Of a stretch of 64,000 bases of DNA, positions 45,795 through 53,688 are shown piece by piece. The notes below the pieces were generated by a model, which ran no database searches, was not told the origin of the DNA, and worked only from the letters and a program-made list of their open reading frames with translations. The position numbers and the translations under genes were made by a program. Source of the DNA: Chloroflexota bacterium. GTDB lineage: Bacteria; Chloroflexota; Anaerolineae; Anaerolineales; UBA11579. Numbering within the stretch: position 1 is the stretch's first letter; each line of letters starts with the position of its first letter. Location: positions 1 to 64,000 of the forward strand of contig VRUJ01000022.1 of NCBI GenBank assembly GCA_019456165.1. The letters run 5' to 3'.

Positions 45795-45811
45795 ATTATA
45801 GGTTAAAACCT
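45795..45811 (-). promoter_or_regulatory. Promoter with inverted repeat for the kinase operon
   Basis: On the minus strand a TATAAT lies about 30 bases before the GTG start and is directly preceded by the inverted repeat AGGTT-TT-AACCT (45800-45811), which sits in the -10/-35 spacer. The -35 region is poor (TTTCAA). The repeat is placed where a repressor or an activator of a weak promoter could act; autoregulation by the OmpR-type regulator is possible. Confidence 0.4.
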
Positions 45812-46242
45812 ATGTAATTGAAACAACACCAGGACATAAATTTTACCTGTTTATGTCACATTAACCCAATAGAGGCAGAGGTGCTGAACGGTGAGTGCAT
45901 TTGTTTAATAAGCCCTAATTCGAATCTTCTCACAAGCTTTTCGCGGCAATATGCTGCTTCATTAAATTAAATCAATCAAAGATTCGGCCTACTGTTAGTT
46001 CCAAAGAATATTCGAACTATCCAAGGTACAGCGGTGAAGAACCCCGCAACAAGATGCGGGATTCTTCAAAGGAAAAAGCCAAATGGAGGCTTTACCCCCA
46101 AACACCCATTTACCATTCATCCCTGCTGCAAGAATTAGGAGAGTGGTGATTTAAGTGGGTTCTTCACACTTGGACAACGGGCTTCAGCCCATAGAAAACC
46201 ACGAGATTCACCACTACCAGAATTATTGTATTCTGGCTTTTT
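45812..46242. other. Intergenic region between divergent signalling operon and pyruvate kinase
   Basis: About 430 bases without a supported gene. It contains a strong hairpin at 46036-46067 (arms GAAGAACCCCGCA and TGCGGGATTCTTC, 12 of 13 pairs, loop six bases), a short palindrome GGGCT-TC-AGCCC at 46179-46190, and regulatory palindromes at both edges. The hairpin is not followed by a T run, so it is not a typical terminator; it might be a structured RNA or protein site. Confidence 0.4.
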
Positions 46243-46270
46243 CCACATAAATGTGGTTGAGGCGTATAAT
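46243..46270 (+). promoter_or_regulatory. Pyruvate kinase promoter with palindrome CCACAT-AA-ATGTGG
   Basis: A perfect six-base inverted repeat (46243-46256) lies at the -35 position of a consensus TATAAT (46265-46270). The ATG at 46278 follows the -10 by only seven bases, so the message may be leaderless. The palindrome takes the place of a recognisable -35 and is a good operator or activator-site candidate. Confidence 0.5.
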
Positions 46271-46277
46271 AATCCAT

Positions 46278-47726
46278 ATGGATAGACGCGCTAAAATAGT
46301 TGCAACAATAGGACCAACCAGCAAGGATGAAGAAACACTGGTGAAAATGGTTGAAAGCGGAATGAACGTCGCCCGATTGAACTTCTCTTACGGTAGCTAC
46401 GAAGAACATTTCCAAACCATTAAACTATTGCGTGATATCACCAACCGGCTCGGTCAACCGCTTGGCATTTTGCAAGATTTGCAAGGCCCAAAAATCAGAA
46501 TTGGTGAGTTAACAATCGACAGCTTCACCTTGGCTCCAAACCAAACTATCACCCTGACTACAGAATCAGATCCCGAGAACCCAAACATGCTGCCGGTAGA
46601 TTATCCAGATCTTCCAGAGAATCTTGAACCAGGCAACTGCATTTTATTAAGCGATGGGAACCTGGAACTTGAAGTAATTTCGGTGACAAAAAAAACTGTT
46701 GAAACTAAAGTCATCATTGGTGGACAAGTCAAATCGAACAGCGGGATAAACCTGCCTGGCATTCCTCTCTCAGTCCCGGGATTTACAGAGAAAGATCAGA
46801 TGGATCTGGCATTTGGGCTTGAAAATGGAGTAGACATGATAGCAATCTCGTTTGTGCGCTCCCCCGAAGATGTAGTTCGGGTGCGCGAGGAGATTGAAAA
46901 AATTTCACCTGAAAATCACGATATTCCAATCATCGCAAAAATTGAACGCCCAGAAGCTCTCGACCACCTTCATGAGATTGTTGGCGCGGCAGAAGGTGTT
47001 ATGGTAGCGCGCGGTGATTTAGGAGTGGAAATGCCTGCTGAAGCAGTGCCGATAGCACAAAAGCAAATCATAGATACAGCAAACCACCAAGGTAAACTTG
47101 TTATCACAGCAACCCAAATGCTAAACTCAATGATTACCAGCCCCCGTCCCACCCGCGCGGAAGCATCTGACGTGGCTAATGCAATCTTCGATGGCTCCGA
47201 TGCTGTGATGCTCTCTGGTGAAACTGCAAACGGAAAATATCCGATTGAGGCAATTTCAATGATGGATGCTATTATCACGGAAGCAGAAGACCATTCGCAA
47301 AACTGGGGGCATTGGAGAGGAACTACCTCAACAGCGAGTGGAGATAGCGCACTTTCTATAACCCGGGCAGCCCGTGAGCTCGCTCACGATCTAAACGTCT
47401 CTGCCATCGTGGTATTTACCCAAACTGGCCGGACAGCAGCCTTGATGTCCAAGGCTTTCCCAAGAGTACCCATCCTGGGCTTCACGCCTGAATCACGCAC
47501 CTACCGGCGCATGTCCCTATACTGGGGGGTATACCCCTACCTGGTACCCTATTCTGATTCGCTAGGGAAAATGTTAGAGCACGTAGATGACGCTATTGTT
47601 GCCATGACCGCTCTTATACCAGGCAACCAAGTGGTTGTGATCACCGGTTATCCGGTTGGGGAAAAGCGCTCGCCAAATCTAGCTTTGATGTACACCGTCG
47701 GCCAGAGTAGTATCAAACTATCTTAG
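46278..47726 (+). CDS. pyk: Pyruvate kinase
   Basis: 482 residues from ATG 46278 (starting MDRRAKIVATIGPTS, the normal family start). An ATG nine codons earlier would lie within the promoter and is rejected. It catalyses phosphoenolpyruvate plus ADP to pyruvate plus ATP in glycolysis. Visible family blocks: KIVATIGPTS, MNVARLNFSYG, LQDLQGPKIRIGEL, IIAKIERPEAL, the signature MVARGDLGVEMP, TQMLNSM with PRPTRAEASDVANA, and SGETANGKYP. The C-terminal regulatory domain (SALSITRAARELAHDL) is complete, so the length is standard. It is monocistronic with its own promoter. Confidence 0.97.
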   Translation: MDRRAKIVATIGPTSKDEETLVKMVESGMNVARLNFSYGSYEEHFQTIKLLRDITNRLGQPLGILQDLQGPKIRIGELTIDSFTLAPNQTITLTTESDPENPNMLPVDYPDLPENLEPGNCILLSDGNLELEVISVTKKTVETKVIIGGQVKSNSGINLPGIPLSVPGFTEKDQMDLAFGLENGVDMIAISFVRSPEDVVRVREEIEKISPENHDIPIIAKIERPEALDHLHEIVGAAEGVMVARGDLGVEMPAEAVPIAQKQIIDTANHQGKLVITATQMLNSMITSPRPTRAEASDVANAIFDGSDAVMLSGETANGKYPIEAISMMDAIITEAEDHSQNWGHWRGTTSTASGDSALSITRAARELAHDLNVSAIVVFTQTGRTAALMSKAFPRVPILGFTPESRTYRRMSLYWGVYPYLVPYSDSLGKMLEHVDDAIVAMTALIPGNQVVVITGYPVGEKRSPNLALMYTVGQSSIKLS

Positions 47727-47755
47727 ACGATCAAGCCCAGCTAATCAAGCTGGAT

Positions 47756-48238
47756 TCAAGTAGCAAGTGCAACAGAATGCTCAAAGTGATATGTTATGTA
47801 AACAATTATTGCTCCAAACATAGTGAATAATATTCTGAACGACAGAGATCCTGAATTAAGTACTAAGCCAAACCACAAAAGTAAAAAGGGGATGATTGAC
47901 CAGTTTAGATAAACCCGCAATTTCAATATATAGTCAACCTTGCCAAAGTCAAGATAACCTCGTGTCATTGGTCTATAATTGGACATTCGTTTTGGAGTAC
48001 GGCTCTGATATCTGGAAGGCCAAAGACCATATTCATTTTCATTGAGGTTTTTGATTTCTATAGAAAGTTTTCTTATTTCAGTCTCAAGCTGAAGTTCTCC
48101 TGGTTTTATCTTTTTAAGTGAATGAAATAGAGATGTGGTGCGCCAAATAATTGGAATCCCATAACGAAAATAGAAAAGGGGAAATAATTTTCGTAGAATA
48201 TCTTCTAGGATTCCCAAGACATGTTTATGAAATTTCAA
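47756..48238 (-). CDS. AT-rich hypothetical membrane protein
   Basis: 160 residues with a basic N-terminal half and two membrane helices near the C-terminus (about 110-128 and 133-152). I do not recognise it. No Shine-Dalgarno sequence precedes the ATG, and the composition is more AT-rich than the neighbours, which may indicate later acquisition. It converges with the pyruvate kinase gene; a six-base hairpin (CCAGCT-aatca-AGCTGG, 47737-47753) lies between them. Confidence 0.5.
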   Translation of the reverse strand: MKFHKHVLGILEDILRKLFPLFYFRYGIPIIWRTTSLFHSLKKIKPGELQLETEIRKLSIEIKNLNENEYGLWPSRYQSRTPKRMSNYRPMTRGYLDFGKVDYILKLRVYLNWSIIPFLLLWFGLVLNSGSLSFRILFTMFGAIIVYITYHFEHSVALAT

Positions 48239-48345
48239 GCAGGGATTTTCACAATCAAAGATTATTTAAACTATCATAAAAATAAATTATGAAATTATTT
48301 TAGGATTTTATCATCACAATAATAATAAACGTGTAAAGAAACTAA

Positions 48346-48389
48346 ACTCCCGCAGGGTCATTGAGGATTCTACACGCGCCTGCGGGAGT
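48346..48389 (-). terminator. Intrinsic terminator after the acidic-tail membrane gene
   Basis: On the minus strand ACTCCCGCAGG and CCTGCGGGAGT form an eleven-base-pair stem around a 22-base loop, followed by a T-rich stretch (TTTAGTTTCTTT). It lies 19 bases beyond the stop of the gene at 48408-49670. Confidence 0.7.
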
Positions 48390-48407
48390 TCGTGAATCTA
48401 TTTATTC

Positions 48408-49670
48408 CTATCCAAACATACCAGTCGGAGAATCTTCATCCTTTTCTTCAGAAGCATCTTCCTCCGGCTCATCTTCATCATTTTCCTCAATAGAATCTTC
48501 CTCCGGTTCATCTTCAAGGATTTCATCAGGTTGATCCTCCTCAGACGCAAGAATCAAGGTGGAACCTTCGTCCTCTAGTTGCTCTTCCGGGGTCTCCTCA
48601 GATTTCCAAACTCTACCAATCACAAAACCGATTACCAAGGCGATCCCCCCTAAAAACAACTGGAATATCCCTAAGAACACTAAAGGCCAAGCAATCGAAG
48701 CTACCACACTTCCAATGAGGCCTTCCACAATGGGGAGTGCTACCTGAGGTAGATCGGATAATATTCCACCACCAACCCCAAATCCTAATGCTACGATACC
48801 AAGGAGCATAAGAATCGCTATTAAGAAAGTCAATGCACCCGATATGAGCAGCGGCCTACCAGCCCAATTGAAAAATCCCTGAATTGAACGTGTTCCCATC
48901 GGAATAGCAGTTAAATAAAGGAAAACAACCAGCAACCATCCCCATTTTAGGATGGCGCGTGCTCTGCGATATTGTTCTCTTATATCTTTTAAATCTCCTA
49001 AATCCGCTGCAGATAAATCTTCTACAATATCTTGTTCATCAGGCAATTCACCCATGCGCTGCCTAGCCTCCCTTGAGGCCTCCGCAATCAAGTCTTGGTA
49101 AAGATTTTCGGGTGGCCGGCAAGGTGGAAATCCCTCTCCGGTTCTTAAAGCTTCGTCGATAGATGAAAATTCCTGTGTTTGTTGAGCTGTACACGGTGGA
49201 AGAGAGTTGAGAACCAACTCCATCACATCACCAGCATTGCTGCTAATGTTTTCTTTCCAGGGGCGCAGGTCTATTTCTAATTTAAAATTTGACTTATCGC
49301 CATCCATCCAGGTATAAAAGCCTTCCAGTATTTCCCGGGTGGTATCAACCATAACGTCAGTCGGCGCGACCTCATCCATAATTTCTATCCAATCATCATG
49401 CTCAAGATCAGATAATGCATCAAACACCAAATGGGTAATATCGTTATCCGTATTAACTTCAAGATCCAATCCAGCTGTCACGATTTCCTCCACAAGATCT
49501 GCAGCTCTGTCTTCATTGAGAATATTCTGCTCAACTAATTCAAGCATAGCGTCTGGTGAAGACACAAGATTCCCTACCGCCCGACCTAATAACGATAAAG
49601 GCAAAGCAAGCGCCACTAAGATTAGGATGATGATCCCAATAATTCGAAAAAAAACACTTATGAATTTCAT
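48408..49670 (-). CDS. Membrane protein with large external domain and highly acidic tail
   Basis: 420 residues. An N-terminal helix (about 8-30) is followed by an external domain of about 210 residues, three or four helices (about 240-350) and a 65-residue cytosolic tail made almost only of Glu, Asp, Ser and Pro. I recognise no enzyme motif. GAGGAG lies eight bases before the ATG, only a few bases after the stop of the upstream EamA gene, so the two form an operon that ends at the terminator at 48346-48389. The tail could bind cations or basic proteins. Function unknown. Confidence 0.65.
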   Translation of the reverse strand: MKFISVFFRIIGIIILILVALALPLSLLGRAVGNLVSSPDAMLELVEQNILNEDRAADLVEEIVTAGLDLEVNTDNDITHLVFDALSDLEHDDWIEIMDEVAPTDVMVDTTREILEGFYTWMDGDKSNFKLEIDLRPWKENISSNAGDVMELVLNSLPPCTAQQTQEFSSIDEALRTGEGFPPCRPPENLYQDLIAEASREARQRMGELPDEQDIVEDLSAADLGDLKDIREQYRRARAILKWGWLLVVFLYLTAIPMGTRSIQGFFNWAGRPLLISGALTFLIAILMLLGIVALGFGVGGGILSDLPQVALPIVEGLIGSVVASIAWPLVFLGIFQLFLGGIALVIGFVIGRVWKSEETPEEQLEDEGSTLILASEEDQPDEILEDEPEEDSIEENDEDEPEEDASEEKDEDSPTGMFG

Positions 49671-49671
49671 T

Positions 49672-50562
49672 TTACACTCCTCGTGATCTAAAATCCTCCG
49701 TTGAAGCTAGCCACAACCCTAAACCGATAAGTCCCCCACCAATTACAAGAAGGGGCGTTATTTGTTCTCCGAGAAATAACACACCCAGCGTCGCACCAAC
49801 TACAGGTTGGGCAAACAATGTAAGAGATGCTAAACTTGCTTCCAAAACCTCAAAAGCTTTATTCCATAAATATGCGGCGAACGCTGTTGAAATTATACCT
49901 AAGTACAGTAATCCTGCAACAATTCCATAGGTTATTTTACCAATTTCTTGCATACCAAGTTCCCAAGCGCTGATGGGGAACACCAGCATTATACCCCCGA
50001 TAAAAGCAAATAAACTAAAATGCAGCACTCCCACATCTTGTGTAACCTTACGCACTAACACTGAATAAAGAGCCCATGTTATTGCAGCGGCAGCCAACAG
50101 AAGATTTCCCCAAAATAAGTCCGGCGCTAGGCGCACAGACCGCGGATCCAGCACTGCCAGAACTCCGGTCGTTGACAACAGCAGCGCGGTCATACCCCGT
50201 TTTGAGATTTTTTCTCCCAAGAATGAGTGTGCGAAGAGGAACACGAAGGCAGGCGTGGCCGAAGTTATCACGGCCCCATTTGAAGCTGTCGACATTTTCG
50301 TACCCACAAATTGAAACCCCATTGAAACTCCATAACCGATTATGCCCACACCCAGCACCAGCATAAGCTGCTGGCGCGTAATCCTGGCATTCCCTCGCCA
50401 AACGACAATCGCTCCAAGGGTGATGATGCCTAGCGATAAACGAAGTGCTAGTAAGACGAAAGGGGGTATAACATCCAATACAACCTTACTGACCACGTAC
50501 ATTCCACCCCAAATCGAAGCAGCAGTCAACCCAGCAAGAATACCCAATTTTTTATTGTTCAT
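49672..50562 (-). CDS. EamA-family (DMT superfamily) transporter
   Basis: 296 residues with ten predicted membrane helices in two EamA repeats (GLTAASIWGGMYVVSK at the start and a second copy from about residue 150). It is a member of the drug/metabolite transporter superfamily with unknown substrate. AAGGAT precedes the ATG. It is the first gene of a two-gene unit with the acidic-tail membrane protein. It is only distantly similar to the transporter at 39275-40255. Confidence 0.85.
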   Translation of the reverse strand: MNNKKLGILAGLTAASIWGGMYVVSKVVLDVIPPFVLLALRLSLGIITLGAIVVWRGNARITRQQLMLVLGVGIIGYGVSMGFQFVGTKMSTASNGAVITSATPAFVFLFAHSFLGEKISKRGMTALLLSTTGVLAVLDPRSVRLAPDLFWGNLLLAAAAITWALYSVLVRKVTQDVGVLHFSLFAFIGGIMLVFPISAWELGMQEIGKITYGIVAGLLYLGIISTAFAAYLWNKAFEVLEASLASLTLFAQPVVGATLGVLFLGEQITPLLVIGGGLIGLGLWLASTEDFRSRGV

Positions 50563-50815
50563 ATCAATCCTTAGAAATTATATCAGGCATGTAGCGCGGC
50601 AGCTTTCCAGAGAACGGAACACCATGCCGTTGGCCTGTTTGAGTGAAAAAGACAAGACCGTCTCTTCCTCCAAAACTCCATAAATCTCCCTAAAGTTTCC
50701 TGCTAATAGTCCCATATTCCAACTTTTTTCCAAAAATTGCTCAATTATCAATCATTTGAAGATAGATTTCCGATTATTAATGAACGAAATTCTCCCAAAC
50801 ATCAAGACTCTTTGG

Positions 50816-50827
50816 TAAAATCTATAT
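50816..50827 (+). promoter_or_regulatory. Extended -10 promoter next to the FHA gene start
   Basis: TGG followed by TAAAAT (50816-50821) ends exactly six bases before the GTG at 50828, with no Shine-Dalgarno sequence. The arrangement matches the promoter of the gene at 1501 and suggests leaderless transcription. Confidence 0.5.
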
Positions 50828-51247
50828 GTGTCTGAGGAGAATTCCCACGAATCACCTTTCTTGTTAATTGAAAATGATCAAGTCTTTTACCTTGAAAAGG
50901 AAGAGACCAATATTGGTCGCGGCAATCATAATGATCTCATCATTTTAGATGTACAGGTCTCCCGCACCCACGCCAAGATCAAGGAAGTCAATCAGCGTTT
51001 CTTGCTAATGGACTTAGGCTCATCAGGAGGAACTTACGTAAACGATACCCGGGTAGAGCAAAAGATTCTCCTACCTGATGACACCATCCTCTTGAGTGGG
51101 AGCTATAAAATGGTTTTTATGCAAGATAGGTCAAACTTACCCCCTGACACCAAACTCTATTCAGTTGGCATCAGCCAGGAAAAAAGCTCGCTGTCCACTA
51201 CTTCTATTAAAATTCCCACCGTCTCATTTCCAGAAGACGAGGATTGA
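50828..51247 (+). CDS. FHA-domain protein
   Basis: 139 residues starting with GTG. Residues about 13-100 form a forkhead-associated domain with the phosphothreonine-binding residues GRG (25-27), SRTHA and GTYVN in canonical order. FHA domains bind phosphothreonine peptides made by Ser/Thr kinases; none is encoded in this window. The C-terminal 35 residues are disordered and Ser/Thr-rich. It lies 48 bases before the zinc-ribbon membrane protein gene and may be co-transcribed with it. Confidence 0.88.
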   Translation: MSEENSHESPFLLIENDQVFYLEKEETNIGRGNHNDLIILDVQVSRTHAKIKEVNQRFLLMDLGSSGGTYVNDTRVEQKILLPDDTILLSGSYKMVFMQDRSNLPPDTKLYSVGISQEKSSLSTTSIKIPTVSFPEDED

Positions 51248-51295
51248 TTTGTTTCTGATTATCTTTCCCCGAGATTAGTAAATAGGAAGGCAGAA

Positions 51296-52375
51296 ATGGC
51301 TAAGAAAAAAGTTGGCTTCGTTGAACTCCAGTGGACCTGCCCAAATTGCGGGACCATCAACCCTGGGCCGGTAAAGGTGTGCAGCTCTTGCGGGTCACCT
51401 CAACCCGAGGACGTAGAATTCGAACAAGCAGTACGCGATGAACTGATCACGGACGAAGAAAAATTAAAACAAGCGCGTGCTGGCGCGGACATCCACTGTG
51501 GATTTTGCGGTACCCGCAATCCTGGGGGAGCAGTCACATGTTCTCAATGCGGAGGTAACTTGGCCGAAGGAGAAAAACGTAAAAGTGGGAGAGTTATCGG
51601 CAAGCTCAAAACAGGCCCAGCAGGCACGCTAATTTGTCCTAATTGCGGTCATGAAAACGCAGATACAGACAAGAAATGTTCCCAATGCAGTTCTCCACTA
51701 TACGCGCCCCAAGATGATCAGGTTGCTAAAACTGCTGCTCCCCAAAAGAAACGCGGCATACCACTCTGGTTGATCGTTATCCTCGTCGTAGCGGTTGTGG
51801 GTTGTGGGGTACTCGCCCTTTTATACTTCAGAACCACCGAAGTTGCTGGGGTGGTCACTGGTGTCCAATGGGAACGATCTGTCGCTATCCAGGAATTCCT
51901 ACCGGTGGACCATGAGGATTGGGAAGACCAAGTCCCCTTCGGCGCTGAGAGCATCTCCTGCAGCAGGCAAAAACGCAGTGAATCCCAAAACCAGCCGAGC
52001 TCCAATGTAGACTATAAAGAAGTCTGCCGCGAGGAGCAAGTGGAAGATACCGGTGGTGGATTCGGAGAAGTAGTTCAAGAATGCGAGTATCACATCTATG
52101 AGGATAAATGTTCATATACAATCGAGGAGTGGACGGATGTGGATACTGCAACCCTTACTGGAGAAGATCTTAACCCAGCCTATCCCCAACCCCTTATCAA
52201 TGCAGACCAACGACTAGGCGATGAAAGCGAAACCTACACCTGCATCTTTGATGCGGATAACGAAACTAAAGAATTCAATACAGAGGATCTAAGTTTATAC
52301 CTGCAATGTGAAGAGGGCAGCGAATGGACTCTGGAGGTGAATACCTTTGGGACCGTCCTCTCGATAAATCAATAA
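51296..52375 (+). CDS. Triple zinc-ribbon membrane protein
   Basis: 359 residues. Three zinc ribbons with CxxC pairs lie at about 15-32 (CPNC/CSSC), 66-84 (CGFC/CSQC) and 113-131 (CPNC/CSQC). A membrane helix follows (about 160-182), then an external domain of about 175 residues containing several Cys (CSRQ, CREEQ, CEYH, CSYT). The zinc ribbons are cytosolic, the Cys-containing part probably external. The family appears as zinc-ribbon domain-containing proteins of unknown function. It shares a unit with the FHA gene and is followed by a strong terminator. Confidence 0.8.
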   Translation: MAKKKVGFVELQWTCPNCGTINPGPVKVCSSCGSPQPEDVEFEQAVRDELITDEEKLKQARAGADIHCGFCGTRNPGGAVTCSQCGGNLAEGEKRKSGRVIGKLKTGPAGTLICPNCGHENADTDKKCSQCSSPLYAPQDDQVAKTAAPQKKRGIPLWLIVILVVAVVGCGVLALLYFRTTEVAGVVTGVQWERSVAIQEFLPVDHEDWEDQVPFGAESISCSRQKRSESQNQPSSNVDYKEVCREEQVEDTGGGFGEVVQECEYHIYEDKCSYTIEEWTDVDTATLTGEDLNPAYPQPLINADQRLGDESETYTCIFDADNETKEFNTEDLSLYLQCEEGSEWTLEVNTFGTVLSINQ

Positions 52376-52408
52376 AATAAAACCCAACCTCTAACAAGTA
52401 AACTTTTG

Positions 52409-52444
52409 GAACAACCTCACGTTCTTGTGGGGTTGTTCTATAAT
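52409..52444 (+). terminator. Terminator hairpin fused to the next promoter
   Basis: GAACAACCTCAC and GTGGGGTTGTTC (one T:G pair) form a twelve-base-pair stem with loop GTTCTT, 33 bases after the zinc-ribbon gene. Instead of a long T run it is followed at once by TATAAT (52439-52444), the likely -10 of the next gene, so the same site ends one transcript and starts the other. Confidence 0.6.
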
Positions 52445-52501
52445 AGAACCCCAACTGAATTTCGCTATTAAAGGTTATTCTAAAGATAAAGGAAATTACA
52501 T

Positions 52502-53188
52502 ATGTCCCAGAACTTTGAAGGATTTTCAGCAACTATCCAATTCCTGCGGAACCTTGAAGCCAACAATAATCGTGATTGGTTTCAAGCTAATAAACAGACC
52601 TACCAGGATGATTATCTTGCCCCTGCTCAGGCCTTCATCGAAACGCTCGGTTCTCAGCTAAAGGCCATCTTCCCAAAGATCAATGCCGACCCACGCGTTA
52701 CTGGAGGTTCAATGATGCGTATCTACCGGGATGTGCGCTTTAGCAAAGATAAAACGCCCTACAATACGCGTATGCGCATGACATTTTGGGAAGGAGCTGG
52801 GAAAAAGACTGAAAACCCAGGGTTTTTCTTCGGATTCGATCAAAATAGCGGTGTGATCTACGGCGGCCAGCATATGTTCCCAAAACCTACTCTTATCCCC
52901 TACCGGCAAGCTGTGGATAGTGAACAATCTGCTCAAGATTTAGAAACCGCAATGGCCGAAATTCGTGCCAGCAGAAATTACGAAGTTGATGGTGAGCAGT
53001 ATAAACGCGTTCCCCAAGGTTTTGACCCCGAACATCCCCGCGCGGACCTGCTGCGCTACAAAGGTATTTTCGTCAAAAGCCCAACCATATCTGCTTCTGT
53101 GCTCAGCTCCCCAGAATTAGTGGGGATCTGCTTGGAGCACTGCAAAAACATGGCCCCGCTCCATCATTGGCTGGTCAAATTGGGTTAG
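52502..53188 (+). CDS. DUF2461 family protein (TIGR02453)
   Basis: 228 residues, full length for the DUF2461 family. Characteristic blocks are visible: FLRNLEANNNRDWFQANK, MMRIYRDVRFSKDKTPYNT, GFFFGFDQNSGVIYGG and the C-terminal PRADLLRYKG. The family is widespread in bacteria and fungi; no biochemical role is established. TATAAT lies 57 bases upstream and AAAGGA precedes the ATG. A terminator follows. It is probably monocistronic and cytosolic. Confidence 0.9.
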   Translation: MSQNFEGFSATIQFLRNLEANNNRDWFQANKQTYQDDYLAPAQAFIETLGSQLKAIFPKINADPRVTGGSMMRIYRDVRFSKDKTPYNTRMRMTFWEGAGKKTENPGFFFGFDQNSGVIYGGQHMFPKPTLIPYRQAVDSEQSAQDLETAMAEIRASRNYEVDGEQYKRVPQGFDPEHPRADLLRYKGIFVKSPTISASVLSSPELVGICLEHCKNMAPLHHWLVKLG

Positions 53189-53224
53189 AACGCCAAGTAA
53201 AATCAGATCAATTTTACAGTAAAA

Positions 53225-53263
53225 CTGCGCATAAATGAGCTTCTAGTTCCAAATTATGCGCAG
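53225..53263 (+). terminator. Intrinsic terminator after the DUF2461 gene
   Basis: CTGCGCATAA and TTATGCGCAG make a perfect ten-base-pair stem with a 19-base loop, followed by CTTTTCTATATT. It lies 36 bases beyond the DUF2461 stop and could also serve the convergent small gene. Confidence 0.7.
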
Positions 53264-53310
53264 CTTTTCTATATTAAGTAACAGGACTTTCCAAAAAACG
53301 TCAACTTTTA

Positions 53311-53517
53311 CTAACCTATTAGCATTACAACGAAAATTAGCATGATCACAATCCCACTGCTGACGGTCAAAACAAGCCCTTGATTCGGTAAACTACCTCT
53401 GAAGGCATTTGTTTCAATACCTGGAAGCTGCCCGTTTACATCTTCAATGTAAATTGAGAATTCCCTATCTACTGCTTTGAGGTATTTGCCTCGTAATTCA
53501 TCTTTGGGGTGAAACAT
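53311..53517 (-). CDS. Small tail-anchored protein
   Basis: 68 residues. A polar N-terminal part of about 45 residues ends in one membrane helix (LVLTVSSGIVIMLIFVVMLIG), so it is probably tail-anchored in the cytoplasmic membrane. GGAG lies about seven bases before the ATG. No family recognised. It converges with the DUF2461 gene. Confidence 0.55.
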   Translation of the reverse strand: MFHPKDELRGKYLKAVDREFSIYIEDVNGQLPGIETNAFRGSLPNQGLVLTVSSGIVIMLIFVVMLIG

Positions 53518-53688
53518 TGTTTTCTCCTTTTTTTAGTAATTTCTAAATGTCACTAATATCATATAAATCCAGCGTCCCAGAATCGTTGCGAAAAGTGTCC
53601 CGAAAAACGTCTCAGAAAATCAATTTTTATGTCATTTATCCGTTATAATTTATTATCGTTTCAATCAGAATCATTTGAGAATTAGCAA

